From Carallia brachiata (taxonomy: Eukaryota; Streptophyta; Magnoliopsida; Malpighiales; Rhizophoraceae), in NCBI GenBank assembly GCA_021464245.1, contig JADCRB010000067.1:124001-188000 (forward strand): 64,000 bases of DNA, in the 5' to 3' direction. Every line of letters starts with the position of its first letter. Within the stretch, counting starts at the first letter, position 1. A program made the position numbers and the translations under genes. Shown one piece after another: positions 16,159 through 28,128 of the stretch. Under the pieces are notes generated by a model. The model was not told the DNA's origin. It saw nothing but the letters and a program-made list of their open reading frames with translations, and did not search any database.

Positions 16159-19100
16159 GCAGATGAGACTAGTAGGATTAGTTATCCTGCGAAAGGCTTA
16201 TAAACTTTTCGAAGTTCAAAAGAAGTAATGAAGCCAGATTTCCCTCCGATATAATTCGTGTTGAAGTTGCTAATTTATTAGTTATTAAGATGGCCTTTAG
16301 CTAGGATAGCCCTATCAAAGAGCTTTGACGTAGGTATGTCCCCAGTCCCCACTGATGCAAAGCCATGCTGTTTTTTGGTGAAGCCATGAAGATCATGCGC
16401 AGCAGACTGAAGATTTGATCTCCCATTTATCTATAAACCCAACCTGGAACCGGTTCCACTGCTTCTAACAACAAGAGAATGCATCCATGGTGCCGTTGTC
16501 TGTGTTAGGTCTATTACTCCCGTAATCAAGGAAAAGGTTACTTAGAACACAGCCTTTCCAATTTGCAGCGTGTGAATGTAACAAGGTACCTTGGATTCAG
16601 ATTTTATTTCATTCTGATGTAGAAAAAGTTTGTTTTATGAGCAAAATTAGGGAGTCAGAACAATGTAAGGCTGAACAGCAAAAGAGGATTATTTACGCCT
16701 TGTTTAGTTTAATCGTTGCTCATTAGTATTGTTGATTATTAATTATTATTATTGATTATTGTTACAAAAATGAAATTTTACTGCTTTGTTAAATTAATAT
16801 TTACTTCTTGTTGTTTAAAGAATAAAATAATTGTTTAGTTTATTGAGGTATTTCGGAACGGAAAAGAGAATTAGGATGATGTGAGGTTATGTTAGTCTTA
16901 AAAACATTCATCAACAGCTAATTGACTAAAAAAAAGTAGGCGCAAGCGCAAGCTACTTTTTTGATCAATTACTTTTTAACAATATGCAACTCTCGAAAAA
17001 TATTAACTAAACAATTATTTCTTTATTTTGTAAAAATTAAACACAAATGCATCCTTAAAAATTAAACCCAAACACCCTTTTATCCCTTACAACAGTTGCA
17101 GCCTATGCCATTTACCAGACAAAAGCTCTTCAATGTTGCCGCAACTGAAGGAACATTGTGCTAGGATTTTCCACTAAAGTTTAACTTGCTGCTCAGCATT
17201 TTGGGATTTGATTGACTCTATTTAAATTTAAGATTTTAATTTTAAACACGTTTTTAATATTAACTTAATTATAATTGGTAAATTTTTTTTTTTCAGAATA
17301 TTGAATTGCGCCTTGAAAACAATCAAAAAAAAAAAAACACAAATGTTCAGAGTATTACACAAAAAAGTACCTATAGGCACGTTCAATCCAGAGGTTGTCG
17401 TTTGTGGCGTGCTCCAATTTGGCGGCCTTTTCAGCATGGGTGAAACTGGGCCCGCACATCTAACAAATATTTGTCGTGCTAAATTCCAGAATGAAAATAT
17501 CTATTCCGTATTTTTACTATAATTAATTGAACTATTTTTATTGTTAATTTTTTAGTTTTATATTTGAATTTTAGCCGTGATTTTCTTAATCTTCCCTCTT
17601 GGCTCTCTTTTAGAATTTAAAAGAAAAAAAAAAATCATCTATTATAATATCAAAGATAATGAAAGATTTAAATAAATATGTAAAACGATGAATGAACATT
17701 ATTATTACGTAATGTTCTATAATTATGAGTGTTTGAAATATATTAACATTTATTTAAAGTCATAAAATTCATTAAGAAAAAACCTATGACATTTTTTTTT
17801 ATAAAAAAAGTAAAGGTATTTTTGTATTTATGCTCAATTTGCGTGAAAATTTGAAGGACGTCCATGTAATTTAACTTCCCAAGCAACCGGCTTATCCTTC
17901 TGCTCCCCATTTAAACCAAGCTCTGTTCGTGATTTACCCGTTCTGTAGTTCTTTTTTTTTATTTTTTTTTGCTTGATGGATCTTGATTTTCGTTTCTTTC
18001 GCCTTTTTTGTTTTTTATTTGATTGCTGAACAGCGATTACTTTTGTCCTGTTTCGAAGATTTTTCTTTCAAAAAGAAACGACGAAGACGCAATTTAAGAT
18101 GCTTAAATATCAAGATTCTCTGAAATAGCGTTCAAGATTCTCGCAGTTGCTTCCAAGAGTCTCATCATAGGGTTCAATCCAGCTTGCAGCCTTGCACATT
18201 CTTTTTTTTTTTTCTCTCTCTCTCAACTGTCCACATATAATTATACTTTTTGCTATATTTAGTGGAAAATCCTGCAATCTCATGGCCATTAATGGACCCA
18301 AGATGCTTTTTTACTATATACAGAATATTTGATAATACATAAATAACATTTTATACATATAAATGGTAAAATAATACAAAATTGTGAAAATTTGTTATAT
18401 GTTATATAAAAGATTTTTGATAAAATATATAATATTTTGTATTTTATAAATGATCATTTTGTATCATAAGATCATGTGTTCACGTAGTCATTCTCTTATT
18501 CGTTTTGAAATTTCATCTCAGTTTTTGTTCAATTGAACATTTTTTTTTTGTACATTAAAAACATAACTATATATGACACTTTATCTACCTATTTATTTAT
18601 CTCTTGGAATTTTAGTGCAAGTTGTGCTTGTTACATTAATTTTGTTAGGGCTGATAATGACAAGAATGATTGGCGCCTTAATTTTATTGCAAGGTAATCG
18701 TTTAAACATCTGTTCTATTTTGACTCTACATCTGTCTACATTACTGTCAAGCCCGTGCATCCTCGTTATTTTTGACATTTTGTACGCTGATCATGCCAAG
18801 TTGCTAACCAAGTTCATGGTAACGTGTAAGGACTCTGGCAGATAGTATAATCAAGTTCGTGCTAACCAAGTTTTTTAGTCAATTTTTATTGGAGTATCTA
18901 AGCTTAGGGCCCAAAATTCTGAATGGTATGATCAACGCCGACTTCCGATTATGGCTTGATTATAATTCCTCTTTCAGAGCCAAAAACTCGTAATTGCAAT
19001 GCATCCGAGATCAGGAAGCAGATAGTATAAAACACAAGGCTGTAAAATATAGCGACCCCTGCCACCGTCAAACAAAGAGCCCCGCTCTAGCCCCACAGAA

Positions 19101-20111
19101 AGAGACTCGACAAGCTCATTTTCATATCTGGGGGGATTTTTGGGACTATAAAGCTCGAGTGGAGTCTCATGCTATAGTGGGAAGACTATGCCAACTGATC
19201 CAATAATTATCAAAGTATCCAAAATTTCTAAAGCCCGCTACAAAGCTGAAATTCGGAAGCTGATCCCTGGATGGAAAGACCATATATTCGTGGCTATATA
19301 TCACCACTTTACTTTTCATCCTGTTTTTGGACTTAAAAAGCCCCAACACAAATAGACTGTACAACAATGAACTCAATGATGCCACCCTCCTCATGTTCGG
19401 ATGGTAATCCATCTGATCATGCCCCCCTTGGTTTAGGGGCACGAGGGTTGGCACTTGGTAGCCAGCAACAACAATGACTCAATGATAACGAATTTAACTC
19501 TCACCAAAAAAAAAAAAAAAAAACAAAAACAAAAAGAAAAAAAGAAGACCTCAATGTTTTGCAGGAACTCAAGAACTGAACGCCCCATCGTACATAATGT
19601 TAATCCAAACGTTTTAATCGAACCTTAATAAACTGAATGCCACATAATGTTAAATCCCAACATTCTAAACAACAATTAATCATACGTAACACAATTGGCT
19701 AGGATACTTATTGTTAGAATACTCGGTAATGGATTTGTTGGTTAACAGTTTTGTTATGTCGAACCTAGTTCCTTTCTAACACACACACACACACACACAA
19801 ACACTTTCAATCCAAGATCTCGAATTCCAGGAACAATAATGGAAGAAATGGGATAGACTAAAATAAGTACTTGACTTTATTTGACAAAAACATCGAGGTC
19901 CTTTTTGTAATTTTATTACATGTGACACGCATCAACTCACATCAACTTTGACCTTCAGCACAGAAACGAAACTCACATAATATTTAGTATTTACCATACA
20001 CGTACAAAAACAACAACATTAATTTAGAGACAGTAAAACAGGATAAGCAAACCCAAGCCTGGCCAAGGCCCAAATAAGCCTGTCAAAATTTAACTCCTTC
20101 GGCCCACCACC
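16159..20111. other. Intergenic spacer, no gene recognised
   Basis: The first 450 bases are probably the 3' flank of TAR2. The rest is AT-rich with poly(A/T) runs (for example 19507-19523) and a short CA microsatellite near 19782-19799. Open frames around 17301-17522, 18573-18845 and 19167-19454 match nothing I know. The last 100 bases carry the 3' end of the oleosin transcript on the minus strand. Confidence 0.5.
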
Positions 20112-20597
20112 TTATTTTCCTTCTTGACCCTTGGTCACTTCTTGGGCCTTGCTCTGAGCAGTCTGGCTGACTTCCCTGGCCCTCTGGCCCATTTGACCGG
20201 CCGTTTCCTGCCGCTTTGCTTGCTCCAATTGTTGGGTCGGCATGGCACGGCGCAGGCTGCGGAGGTAGTTGAGCATCCACGACAAGGAAGAAAGGGCAGT
20301 GATCCCAAAAGCGCCGGATGCTAAGAAACCAAGCACGGCCAGGCCGAGAACGACAGCTGCCGGGACCAAAACTGGGCTACAAATCACAAACAGCGGGGTT
20401 GTGACGGCGAGCCCAATGAGGGTAACAACCAAAGTCCCGCCTGCAAGGAAAAGCAGAAAGCCGCCCAGTGGTAAAAGGGTTATAACGGCCAGAACCTGAG
20501 AAGTAGAGGGACCCTTTTCGGGGAGGATGCCTTTGATGCCTTCCCCACGCTGCCGTTCTTGATAAGACAGCGGTTGTGGCTGCTGGCGCTCTGCCAT
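20112..20597 (-). CDS. Oleosin (oil-body structural protein)
   Basis: Coats seed oil bodies and stops them fusing; the central hairpin inserts into the triacylglycerol core. The single exon encodes 161 residues. Residues 1-33 are a polar N-terminal arm ([18 protein letters not shown]). Residues about 34-106 are one long uninterrupted hydrophobic stretch, with the proline knot at 68-79 ([12 protein letters not shown], fitting P-x5-SP-x3-P). Residues 107-161 are an amphipathic, Gln/Lys-rich tail ([20 protein letters not shown]). The proline knot makes the family certain. The H or L class was not settled; the C-terminal arm seems to lack the insertion typical of the H class. Absence of an intron is common in this family. 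The start is the only ATG placed before the polar arm. Confidence 0.97.
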   Translation of the reverse strand: MAERQQPQPLSYQERQRGEGIKGILPEKGPSTSQVLAVITLLPLGGFLLFLAGGTLVVTLIGLAVTTPLFVICSPVLVPAAVVLGLAVLGFLASGAFGITALSSLSWMLNYLRSLRRAMPTQQLEQAKRQETAGQMGQRAREVSQTAQSKAQEVTKGQEGK

Positions 20598-20744
20598 GGA
20601 CGAAGATCAGAGGATATATACGTCTTTTTTTTTTTTTTTGGGAGAAAAATTGGGGAAAGAAGATATAGATTAGCAGACTTTGCAGCGATAGAAACAATGT
20701 GGAGAAAGAAGGAGATGATGATGATGATGGGCTTGAGATGCAAG

Positions 20745-20870
20745 AAGAGTGTTATTTAAGGAGATGGAGAGACGGACACCTGGAAGCGCAGCGACACATG
20801 TGGCAAATGGCAGGGAAGAAACAGCTTGCATGGGCAATGTGTCCTTTTGGATACGTGTTGGTAAAAGCTG
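20745..20870 (-). promoter_or_regulatory. Probable seed-type promoter of the oleosin gene
   Basis: Upstream of the oleosin start, on the minus strand, are a possible TATA-like TTAAATAA (20752-20759), a palindromic CACATGTG E-box/G-box-like site (20795-20802), an RY core CATGCA (20827-20832) and an ACGTGT-type ABRE core (20853-20858, read as ACGTGT on the plus strand). RY plus ABRE/G-box combinations are the known targets of ABI3/FUS3/LEC2 and bZIP factors in seed storage and oleosin promoters. The motifs are seen directly; their use is inferred. Confidence 0.45.
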
Positions 20871-22671
20871 TGGGGGTGCTGATTTATATCCTAGCTAGTG
20901 TTGGTAAAAGCACGCAGGCAATTTTCCGGTTTGGTCTATGAAAAAACAAATCTAAGTACTTAAAAACTTAGATTTATATGGTCGTAAATTTTAATTTAAA
21001 TAATATTAATAATATATCAGTAAATGTAAAATTGAGGGTTCGAACTCTTAATCTCTCCAATTATCTCCCTTTATATCAACATGTTAGTTTAGATTTAGTA
21101 AAATTCAAAAAAAAAAAAAACTTAGATTTGTATCAAAAAGAAATAAAAAATAAGTATGTAAGAGTAAAGAAAATTATTTTAATTATATAATTTATATTCT
21201 GAAAAAATCAAAGATTTTTATTTTTTTTCTCATTTTCTCATTCTTAATTATGTAGTTTATAATATGAAAAAATCGAAGATTTTTTTTCGCCATTTTGTTT
21301 CCTTCTAACCTGATTATGTATATTTATTTTTGTATTTTATGTAAGCGCCCATCAAGGTTTTAGAGTTCAAAGGCTTACTGAACTTGATTGAAAATATGTG
21401 TGGATGACAGAAACTTGGAATCTCAAATTCCGATTTATGGGCCTTTAGAAAGCCCATGGCTCTTGGATTCATGAATCATTTGGGCCACATGATAGCAGTT
21501 TTTTTCCTTTTTCGATGGACCGGGCCATATGATACAGTTTCTTCCCTTTTGATTTTAGATTTTTTTTTTTAAAGGTAGAGGTTACCTCAATTTCTTTTCA
21601 TTTTGGAGTTGTATTTTAAGTCAATCTTGGACTGTGAACTTTAGGGAGAATATATCTTTGTTTAAATATTCTAGTCTCCATTAATGTTGAATTTTGTCTC
21701 ACTTAGAGTCGGATTTAATTTAATTTCTTTGTTATGATAGTTTTCTTTAGTTATTAAAAGATCGATTGAACCATAATCGATATAATAATAGTCACTTTCT
21801 CTTTACTATAAATCACATACCTTTCATACTCAAGATTAAGTCCTTAAGAACTCTAAAATAGAAATCTAAACTCTAATAAATAGGGTGCACCTTGAGAGAT
21901 GATGATATTGACCTTAGTATTTACTAATTTTACTCTTTTTTTTTTAGTATAACTCATTTATTATCCTACACAACATATATCTAGTTTTTTAATTTTTATT
22001 TCAAATTGATCCCACTCATTGTGTGGTATAAAATTATAAGTAAGTTATACTCATCAAAAAATGTGAATCAAATTAGAAATCTCTTTTTTTTATATATAGC
22101 ATGTTGTTGGAGCAAAGTAATCGTTCTAAAATGGTCTCAAACATAGTAGTTTGACAAGAAAATTTTACATCAATCAAGAAAAGTAGATTTGATAATTAAT
22201 TCTATGGTTTAAATATATAATTCACATGATATATATCTACGAACAGTTAACTATGATGCGTTTCCACATACACGTTTTGGGAGTAATATGTGTGTTGTTG
22301 CTTTTGCATTTTGGGCCGTAAGTCCCATTCAGCACACACACACAAAAAAAAAAAAAAAAGAGGAGGGGTAAGAAAGAAACTAAAAACACATCAAAAAAAG
22401 AAGATGAAGTTGTTTACATGTATTTATGGATACTGATCTATTAACAATGGCAGATTCCCTTTAAAATTGTCATTTTCATAAAGTCAAAGCCTGTCCATAT
22501 ATTCCAAAGTAACACACTTTTGCGCATATGATTAGAATGGAGGGTATCGGATCCCTCTCCCAGAGGAGGAGCCAACGCCACACAGGAATAATACTTGGGG
22601 AACAATATATATATTATTCTCTGCATATGCATGTCCAGATTTTGTAAATCTTCGCATATGAAAATGGGATC
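20871..22671. other. Intergenic spacer, AT-rich
   Basis: AT-rich DNA with poly(A/T) runs and no recognisable gene. GGTTCGAACTC near 21030-21060 resembles a Pol III B box, but no surrounding SINE structure was seen. Confidence 0.4.
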
Positions 22672-22727
22672 TTCATATTATTGCAGGATGCTTCTATATA
22701 TATAGAATCATCCTGCAATAATATGAA
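22672..22727. repeat. Near-perfect 56-bp palindrome without loop
   Basis: Arms 22672-22699 and 22700-22727 are reverse complements over 28 bases with a single mismatch. The left arm contains ATTGCAGGATGCTTCTATAT. A third, partial copy (TGCAGGATGATTCTATT) lies at about 22815-22831. The palindrome is followed by a TA microsatellite. Confidence 0.9.
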
Positions 22728-22732
22728 CCATC

Positions 22733-22755
22733 TATATATATATATATATATATAT
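22733..22755. repeat. (TA)n microsatellite
   Basis: An uninterrupted TA run of about 23 bases directly after the 56-bp palindrome. Confidence 0.95.
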
Positions 22756-22831
22756 GGTTATTATCGAACTTAAGACCTTCTTCAGTTCTGAATAAGACTA
22801 CAATTTGCAGTTTGCAGGATGATTCTATTTG

Positions 22832-25162
22832 GAAACCCTGGTGAGGGAAGGCGTTTTGGTATGCATTTGAAGTGATTTAGTACGCAGCGCAAGGGTCGAG
22901 AGGCCAAGAGCTGGTTTAATTGGTTTGCATCTCAATTGTTGTGGCTTTTTAGTGGTCTTAAAGCAAATAAGAAAGCCAAGTACTTTAATCTGTATTCTAT
23001 AAGGGCTTCGCGTAAATTATATAGACGTGGACGATCGCGACACAAGACGGATATAATTAAATAAGCATTATTATTATTATCATTATTGTTATTATTATTA
23101 TTATTATTAAGAATTTATTAAATTATAAGTTATACAACGAGATAATTCTCTTTCTTATAAATTCTACATCCTACCCTCGTAAGATAAAAATCTAAAACTT
23201 TTAAAATAAAAGTTTAAATTATAAACATTACGGTATCTCTTAAGAGATAAATAAACACTGTCGTTGCACATTTGTCCCCATCACGATCATTAATAAAACT
23301 CTCTGCTTTTGTTGTAACATTGCTTAAATTAAGAGCAGAAAGGACATGAAATAAAAGTGCAATTAGCTCTTTAATCTTATGTTAATTTATGCTCAAGGAT
23401 GACGACAAGTGACAACCATCATACCTGTCATCATTGGCGTAATCTGAGGGAAGTAATTTTGTATGTATTAATTTCTAAGAGAAAAATACTAGATAGATTT
23501 TCTCAAGTAGAATCAAAGTAAGATCAAAGCTATGTTATAAGTCATTAGATGATTAGATGTAGAAAAATAAAAAAATAGATAAATTATTAAATATCGATAA
23601 ATAAATTGTTTGTTTATTTATATTTTTCTGACATATATCATGTAGTGATTCTGTCAATAAAAAGATTTCGTAGATAATGAGTATGTACAGCGCAAACTAC
23701 CACACAAGTAACCCACTTTTCCTTGAAACTCAAGCATGTGACATGATTCAAAGCCCTCTCATATAGGGGGCAGAAGTGCAGAACAAGTGTACCCATGGAC
23801 AAAGGAATTACAAATTAATTAGGGCTAACCATTCTTAATTACTAGATAATTGAGCTTTCTAAACTGTAAACAATTCGAGCTCGTTCATACCTTGTATTAT
23901 AACTCAATTTAATTTAAAAGGATCAAAGCAGTGTCACCTGAACATATAATTTGTGTACTTTGTTATTAGACCGTAGAATATAAAATTATTGAATATGAGG
24001 GTAATTGACAAAACAAAATATGTTAATTAATCTGGAATACCACCCTGCTTATCTATTTTTATAACTAAAAAAAATGTTAATTAATCTATATAAGAATCAG
24101 AATCATAAAAGATCTTGAGGATAGCAGTTTCCTACCCTAGGATGGAACAAACACATTAGTGAATTACGTTAGAAAGGACAAAGAAAAAAAGTAAACATTA
24201 CACGTCGCATCATTTAATTAATAAACAACATTAGTAGAACTCATTACTCATTATTTGTAAGTCTACTTACCTCCACGGTCCCGACCTATCTGCCTTTAAC
24301 CATAGTTCTACATTTACTCCCAAAAAACATAAAACAGTAAGTGGGTTTCTTCAGGTAAAATTAAGATTAAAATAATATAAATTATATAAATAATTAAAAT
24401 TAAAAATATAAATAAATTATTAAATATTTTTAAATAAATAAGGTCTCCACTTTTCTCTTTCTAACCTCCACATCCTCTTCTAATCAGGACCATTGAACAT
24501 CGTAGGCATATATATGTATCCAGCCACAAAGTCTTATGAAACAAGAGCTCCACGAGGAACAAAAACAAAGGGAAGCAAAGGATTTCTTTTTCTTGTTGGT
24601 AGTGAATAAATAGGACCCGCCACCTCCTGTTCGGTTTTCTTGTCCTACGCACACACACACACAGACACAAGAACTGCCATTTTTCACCAGCCGATATACA
24701 TGTATAGCTTTTGCTTCTTTCTCACGTCTTTGGTGCTAGGAGATAGAAAGATTGACGGGTTTGATGGATTCTGAAATTCTGAGTCACATTAACTGCTGCA
24801 TTCTCCACTGTCTAAAAGGCCCATTACTTTCCCCCAGCAGTCTGGCTTGTCCCTCCACTCATATATTACATCTTGTCGTGTGGCTACATATTATAATAAT
24901 AACAAATTAATAGAATAAGAATACACAGCTGGCAGTGTTCAAAAAAAAAAAAAAATCAATCTGTTCTCTCTCTCCCTCTTTTTAAAGCACAAGCGGACCA
25001 GTGCCATTCTTCTGACCCGCGGTGGTTAGTGGCTGATTATTACCGCCGGTCACCCCTTTCCCCTCAAACTTTCTTCTTCCTCTTCCTTTGTTTCTCCGTT
25101 TTCTCCTTTCCCTTTCCTCTCTCTATTTCTTTTTCTTCAACTTTCTCTTTCCTCTCCCATAA
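22832..25162. other. Intergenic spacer
   Basis: AT-rich with a TTA microsatellite near 23066-23109 and a short CA run at 24650-24662. A C/T-rich stretch begins near 24965. No gene recognised. Confidence 0.4.
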
Positions 25163-25594
25163 CAACTTGTCCCCACTCTCAATTTCTTTACCATTTTCTT
25201 TAAATCTAGCTACGTAGAATCTACTCATAGTCTTCCCAACGCCGGATTTAGCCTCCTCTTTGACCTGTTTTTTCGTTTTGCCGTTTCAGCCACCTCCACT
25301 ACCGTATGTTCTGCTGCCTCTGCTGTCCTGGTCACCCCTAGAGTTGCCTCTATCGCACTTCAAACCGCCTCTATTGTCGCTAGAGCTTTCTGTGCTGCCA
25401 CCACGAATTCTAAGGTCTTTCACGTCGCTAAAGCATTTTCTGTCGTCAAAGCATTTTCTGCCGCCGCCAGTGCTTTTGATGAGTCTGACAAAGGCGGCGC
25501 TGCTAGCGGTTTTGTCATTGCCAATGGGAATTCCACCTTCCATTGTTGCTTTTGGTCCTTCTATTACCAGTTGGGGAGGATTTTGCTGTAGTTA
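25163..25594 (+). other. Open alanine-rich frame of unknown origin, no ATG
   Basis: From the stop at 25160-25162 to a TAG near 25592 one frame stays open through a locally GC-richer patch. Its middle reads like coding sequence (ASAVLVTPRVASIALQTAS, then VAKAFSVVKAFSAAASAFDE), rich in Ala, Val and Ser. There is no in-frame ATG. A splice-acceptor-like TTTGCCGTTTCAG ends at about 25289. I do not recognise the product. It may be an exon of a missed gene, part of a retroelement, or chance. Confidence 0.25.
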
Positions 25595-26428
25595 CTACAT
25601 ATGGGTGTTCTGTTGTTATTGTTATGTAGGATTTAGATTAGTAGTTTGAGATCAGTTTGTGTTTTAATGTAGGTTAGATTCGAAAAAAATCGTTGACGGA
25701 CATATCTAGTCGATCTTCGTCGCAGGTCAGTAGAAATGTGGTTGGTGCTGTCGTGTGCAGTTTTGTTTGATCGAATTAAATCTGTCTAAAACCTCAGTAT
25801 TAGGTAGATCTAATTTAATTTTAATTTTTTTCCTCATCGCCTATTTAGTTTGTGGTCCTTACGACCTAATTATTTATAAGTTATTTTTACCGACTATTTC
25901 TCCCGTTTCGTGTAAATTTTTTCGATGACCTCGTATCAACCCTATGTACGAAATTGTTTTATATCAATACAACAGTTCTTTTTCAATATTAAAAAAAAAA
26001 GAACTCACAGTCATGCACAAAATCACACCTTCCATATAATACTATTAGAGGACCTTTTTAATGCAATATATATGATAATGCTTGAAGATTTTTTTTTTTT
26101 TTTTGGGAACAAGCTTGAAGGAATCTTAGTGCAGAAATCAGGATATCGTAGATTAGATTTGGTTCTCGAGAAATTCCAAGGAGAAAAGATGATAAAGGTA
26201 AGAATTTGGCAATCTCGAGAAACAGGCGATAAATGGTATTGGTAGGACAATAAATAAACTTGACTATCCAAATAACCCCCCGGGCCCCCGCAAGGAATTT
26301 TCTTTCACAAATAAAAAAAATTAACTTTATAAAAATAATTACAAAAAAAAAATAAATTATATAAATTATTAAATTATATGAGTTACTAAATAATTAAATT
26401 TATAAAAAAATATTTTTATATAAAATTA

Positions 26429-27237
26429 AATTATTATTTATTATTAAAATTTTGATTGCATAAAATACATCTGAATGCCCTATTGTGCATCGAACCCTTG
26501 CTCTTGTCTCTACCGGACGATGTTTTCGTGCTGTTCGCCTGATCGCGGTGTTGTTTTCTATTCTTTTGTGGCTTTGGTTCCCGATTTTGCTCGCTTTGAG
26601 TAATTTTGTGGGTGTCTTCAGGGGGTTTCCGTGCCTCGGGGTTGCTTGTTTTCACACGGTTCTAGTTTTTTCGAGAGCCACCACGTCCCTCACCCCCTCG
26701 CTTAGCTTCGGTTGAGCGCGAGAGTGGGGAACTCTCCCTCTTTTGATCCCCGCGGGCCTTGTATAGTTACTGTCGTTCTAGATGGAGGAGCTTTTGTGCT
26801 CGAGCATTGGGGATTGGAGGTAGAGTTGTAGTCGCCAAGTACTCTATTGTAGCCGTTGTCGAGTGTGGCCAATTTGGGCTCTCTACGGCCACGTTGAAGC
26901 CATGAGGGCTGGTCTTTCAGCTGCTGCCTTCTAGTGTCTGTTTGCTTCGTGGGTCGGAGCAGTTTCCTCCTTGTCGATTTTTGACCGAAACAGGGGTGCC
27001 GTCGCCGCCACCTAATTTGCGAGGGTGGTGGCCTGTGTTTGGTTACTTGGTTGGTCTATAGGCCTCTTGGGCTATCTCATCTCTGGGCTCCTAACTGTTT
27101 GAGTATAGATTTCACTTTTGAACGTTCTATACTTTTTTGGAGTTGGGGCTTGCACTATGTGAATTTTGTAATCTTTATTATTGATGTTTTACATAAATAA
27201 AAAGTCTTTTTAATAAAATAATTATTATTTATTATTA
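26429..27237 (+). mobile_element. Retroelement-like insertion between 18-bp direct repeats
   Basis: AATTATTATTTATTATTA occurs at 26429-26446 and again at 27220-27237. The 773 bases between (26447-27219) are clearly more GC-rich than both flanks and end in an AT-rich tail (AATAAAAAGTCTTTTTAATA). A target duplication of this length and a one-sided AT tail fit a 5'-truncated LINE or a similar non-LTR insertion. No intact reading frame or reverse-transcriptase motif was recognised. The direct repeats are low in complexity, so they could be chance. Confidence 0.45.
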
Positions 27238-27445
27238 TTTAAATGTAATTTTATTGTTTTGTTTAAAAAAATCATTTTCAATGAGACTTTGAGTCTGCCT
27301 GACGGTCCGACTCTGACAGATCAGTGTGCTTGTGGGGCCGCGTGTTCGTGAGAGAGAGAGTCTCTGTATTCATGGGAGTGTCACTGCTTATATGAACGTG
27401 CCACAGCAAAAGATAACTCATGCATACTGTTCATGGGTTTAGGGG

Positions 27446-27448
<3 letters not shown>

Positions 27449-27477
<29 letters not shown>
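27449..27477. repeat. (AG)n microsatellite
   Basis: An AG run of about 29 bases after a G run. A second, shorter GA run occurs near 27610-27628. Confidence 0.95.
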
Positions 27478-27480
<3 letters not shown>

Positions 27481-27760
27481 ACAAAAAGTGATGAAGCAGA
27501 AACTGAAGAGATGGTCGTGTGATGAAGGCTTTTGTACTAACCTTTACCCTCGCAGTAACACGAGCGAAGACAAGCATACGGACAGAATAGATAAGCAGAG
27601 ATATCAGAGGGAGAGAGAGAGAGAGAGACATAGGTAAAGAATTTGACTCTCGAAGAAACTAAGGAAATTCAAAGTTGTCTCTCACACAGACCCAGAAAAA
27701 TAGAAAAAGAAAAAGTCCCAACTACCGTGTGGTTTAGTTGACAAAAGATTGGGACTTTTA

Positions 27761-28125
27761 GGGCGTATTTATCGTGGGAAGGAAAGGAAGGAGAAAAAAA
27801 AAAAAAAAATTATTATTGTATATTTTTTTTATATAATTTTTTTTATTTTTTATGTCATTTTAAATAATTTTATTTTTTCTCTTTTTTTTCTCTCACAAAT
27901 TATTATTTATTTTTTTCTTTAACTATACTTTCTTTCTCTTCATTTTTTTATTACTACAAATAATTTTATTTTCTTTTCACTTTTTCTCTCACAAATTACT
28001 ATTTACTTTTTCTTTCACCATATTTTTATTCTCTTCATTTTCTCTATCACTCCAAACAACTTTATTTTCTTTTTATTTTCTTTTCTCTTCCTTTCCCTAC
28101 CTTTCCGTTCACTCCAAACACACCG
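27761..28125. mobile_element. Tourist-like MITE (PIF/Harbinger type), 365 bp
   Basis: The element starts GGGCGTATTTATCGTGGGAA and ends in the complement of CGGTGTGTTTGGAGTGAACG, an imperfect inverted repeat matching the GGG-N-GTGTTTGG ends of Tourist MITEs. Both ends continue inward as GGAAAGG-rich sequence. A TTA lies immediately outside each end (27758-27760 and 28126-28128), the target duplication expected for PIF/Harbinger. The interior is T-rich and non-coding. Confidence 0.75.
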
Positions 28126-28128
28126 TTA

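Noticed and set aside
18573..18845. Hydrophobic 90-residue open frame; another frame here reads NFVRADNDKNDWRLNF, like a short exon
   Set aside because: No family recognised, no start or convincing exon partners; AT-rich sequence easily gives hydrophobic frames.
25029..25217. Open frame with a Phe/Ser/Pro-rich product resembling a signal peptide
   Set aside because: It lies in a C/T-rich tract that gives Phe, Ser, Leu and Pro in every frame; no family resemblance.
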